Shown piece by piece: positions 62,814 through 64,000 of a stretch of DNA of 64,000 bases. How positions within the stretch are numbered: the first letter of the stretch is position 1; each line of letters begins with the position of its first letter. A program made the position numbers and the translations under genes. Source of the DNA: Bugula neritina (Eukaryota > Bryozoa > Gymnolaemata > Cheilostomatida > Bugulidae); assembly GCA_964035545.1 (NCBI GenBank), contig OZ037769.1, positions 3,813,001-3,877,000 on the forward strand, in the 5' to 3' direction. The notes beneath the pieces were generated by a model. It was given only the letters and a program-made list of their open reading frames with translations. It was not told where the DNA came from and searched no databases.

Positions 62814-64000
62814 TTATTCTGGTATTATAGCTCTTTGAGTGCCAATATACTGTTTCCACTGCTATACAGTTTCACTGATATTTTATGACTTCTTTCAAAT
62901 CGTTGAATATATAAACACATTAATGATCATTATACATCAATATTTTGTCCTCAAAATCTCTTATTTGTGCAGAATATAAACCCTAAACAATACTTTTTCA
63001 ACTGTTTATAATGATTAAATATAAATACAAGTTTATTTTAAAAAATTTGCTTATGCTTTTATTCATAGACCCAGCAAAATACAAAAAAAAGGTAAAACAT
63101 AAATATAATTGAAATGTATATCACACTATCAACACTTAGCACCTGAAGAACAATTACGTGAGCCTCTTTCAAAAGCAGTGCCCGGGATTTTTTTGCACAA
63201 AAAAACAAGATTGTCTAATTTGGCAGCAAGTAAACTTTGTAAGATATACTACCTAAAAAAACTCTAGCAATAAGTTCCTGCTAGTTAACAAGTCTAATAA
63301 AATTTTACCTGCAGCAAATGAAAAATATACTGAAAAGCATGCTACATTATGCTATGATAAATCATTATATACAATAAATAAATGCTGCATAAATGTGCTT
63401 GTTCCAACAAAATATTGTTAGTCATTAGGAAAAAATATAAAGGAACATGCTAGATTTGAAACATACAATCTGTAACAGTATGAGCTCCATTTAAAATATG
63501 TTTAACATCCTTAAGGCACGATTCAAAAGTTCAAGAGTTCAAAAGTTCAAGAGGTTATATTTATCATTCATGTACTGAGATGGTTTAAAAAGAAAACTGT
63601 TATCTATAGAATCCAAAAATATAGAGCATCTGCCACATTGTGACGGATAGACAATGCCGCCAACAAAAACTGCTGAGAGGGGGGGGGGAGGAGGAGCAGA
63701 AAGGATATAAGTAAAGAACCCGTAACCTGTTGTCTAGCAGTATACAAGGCATGTGAGTTGAGTTAATTGGCAAAAGGTTAGAGCGCCAGCGACCCTGTGT
63801 CTAACAGGGACATTATAGTAGTGATACAAAGGAAAATGATTAAATAATGATGAAAAGTAAATACTTCTTCATCTTTGATATATACATAGTAAATTAGAAG
63901 GTAGAAGCAGTTTATTGAATGATGGAAATATGGAGCTCAATTAGGAAAATTTTTGAAGAAAGAAACAAAAGCCCACGATTTATTATTAGGGAAAAGATGC
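62814..64000. other. 3' flank of the kinesin gene
   Basis: AT-rich; no exon supported on either strand. It contains a short G9 run near 63679 and a weak tRNA-like fragment near 63770, which I do not call. Confidence 0.5.
63014..63019 (+). terminator. KIF28: Poly(A) signal ATTAAA
   Basis: The common variant hexamer, about 200 bp downstream of the CaaX-exon stop. I saw no AATAAA between the read-through stop (62244) and this exon. Confidence 0.4.

Noticed and set aside
63765-63825. tRNA-like fragment (GGTTAGAGCGCC and a CCCTG...CAGGG stem-loop)
   Set aside because: An anticodon-type hairpin is visible but there is no B box and no acceptor stem; not enough to call a tRNA or SINE.

Overview
This is a window of animal nuclear DNA. 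All the genes are intron-rich, with GT-AG introns plus one AT-AC intron. The DNA is AT-rich and full of satellites and microsatellites. The gene set is bilaterian: a SoxE factor, a ZIP11 zinc transporter, a KIF28/KLP-6-type kinesin-3 and WSC-domain proteins. Multi-WSC membrane proteins and tRNA-derived SINEs with a 'GAGCATCCAG' core suggest an invertebrate, probably a lophotrochozoan. No species can be named from the sequence alone. All exon boundaries below were derived by hand from splice signals, reading phase and family conservation.

Layout. (1) 0.4-14.7 kb, minus strand: a cluster of WSC-domain genes. The 699-residue gene at 366-6676 joins a PPxY-rich repeat tail, a CD225/dispanin membrane domain and four WSC domains. 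Upstream lies a duplicated copy of its promoter and first coding exon (8.05-8.87 kb). Two small genes follow, each encoding a secreted single-WSC protein; the one at 10.0-10.9 kb has an apparent 1-nt frameshift and the one at 13.6-14.6 kb is intact. (2) 15.6-25.0 kb, plus strand: a complete nine-exon SLC39A11 (ZIP11) gene. Its exon 5 sits between two long minisatellites, and the downstream one is 53 tandem copies of the exon's own 5' splice site. (3) 25.0-43.3 kb: an 18-kb gene desert with SINE fragments, a CA repeat and a minisatellite. (4) 43.4-44.9 kb, plus strand: a complete four-exon SoxE gene. (5) 44.9-49.5 kb: non-coding, including an uninterrupted CA repeat of about 670 bp and a 21-G tract. 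(6) 49.5-62.8 kb, plus strand: a kinesin-3 gene of the KIF28 type with at least 19 exons, a first intron of the U12 AT-AC class, and two possible C-termini, one ending in a CaaX prenylation motif. (7) 62.8-64 kb: no gene seen.

The genes do not form one pathway. The functional groupings are the WSC cluster, which looks like local duplication of a cell-surface or secreted family, and SoxE with its flanking non-coding DNA. The most unusual structures are the splice-donor minisatellite in SLC39A11, the CD225-WSC fusion, the AT-AC intron and the alternative CaaX exon of the kinesin.
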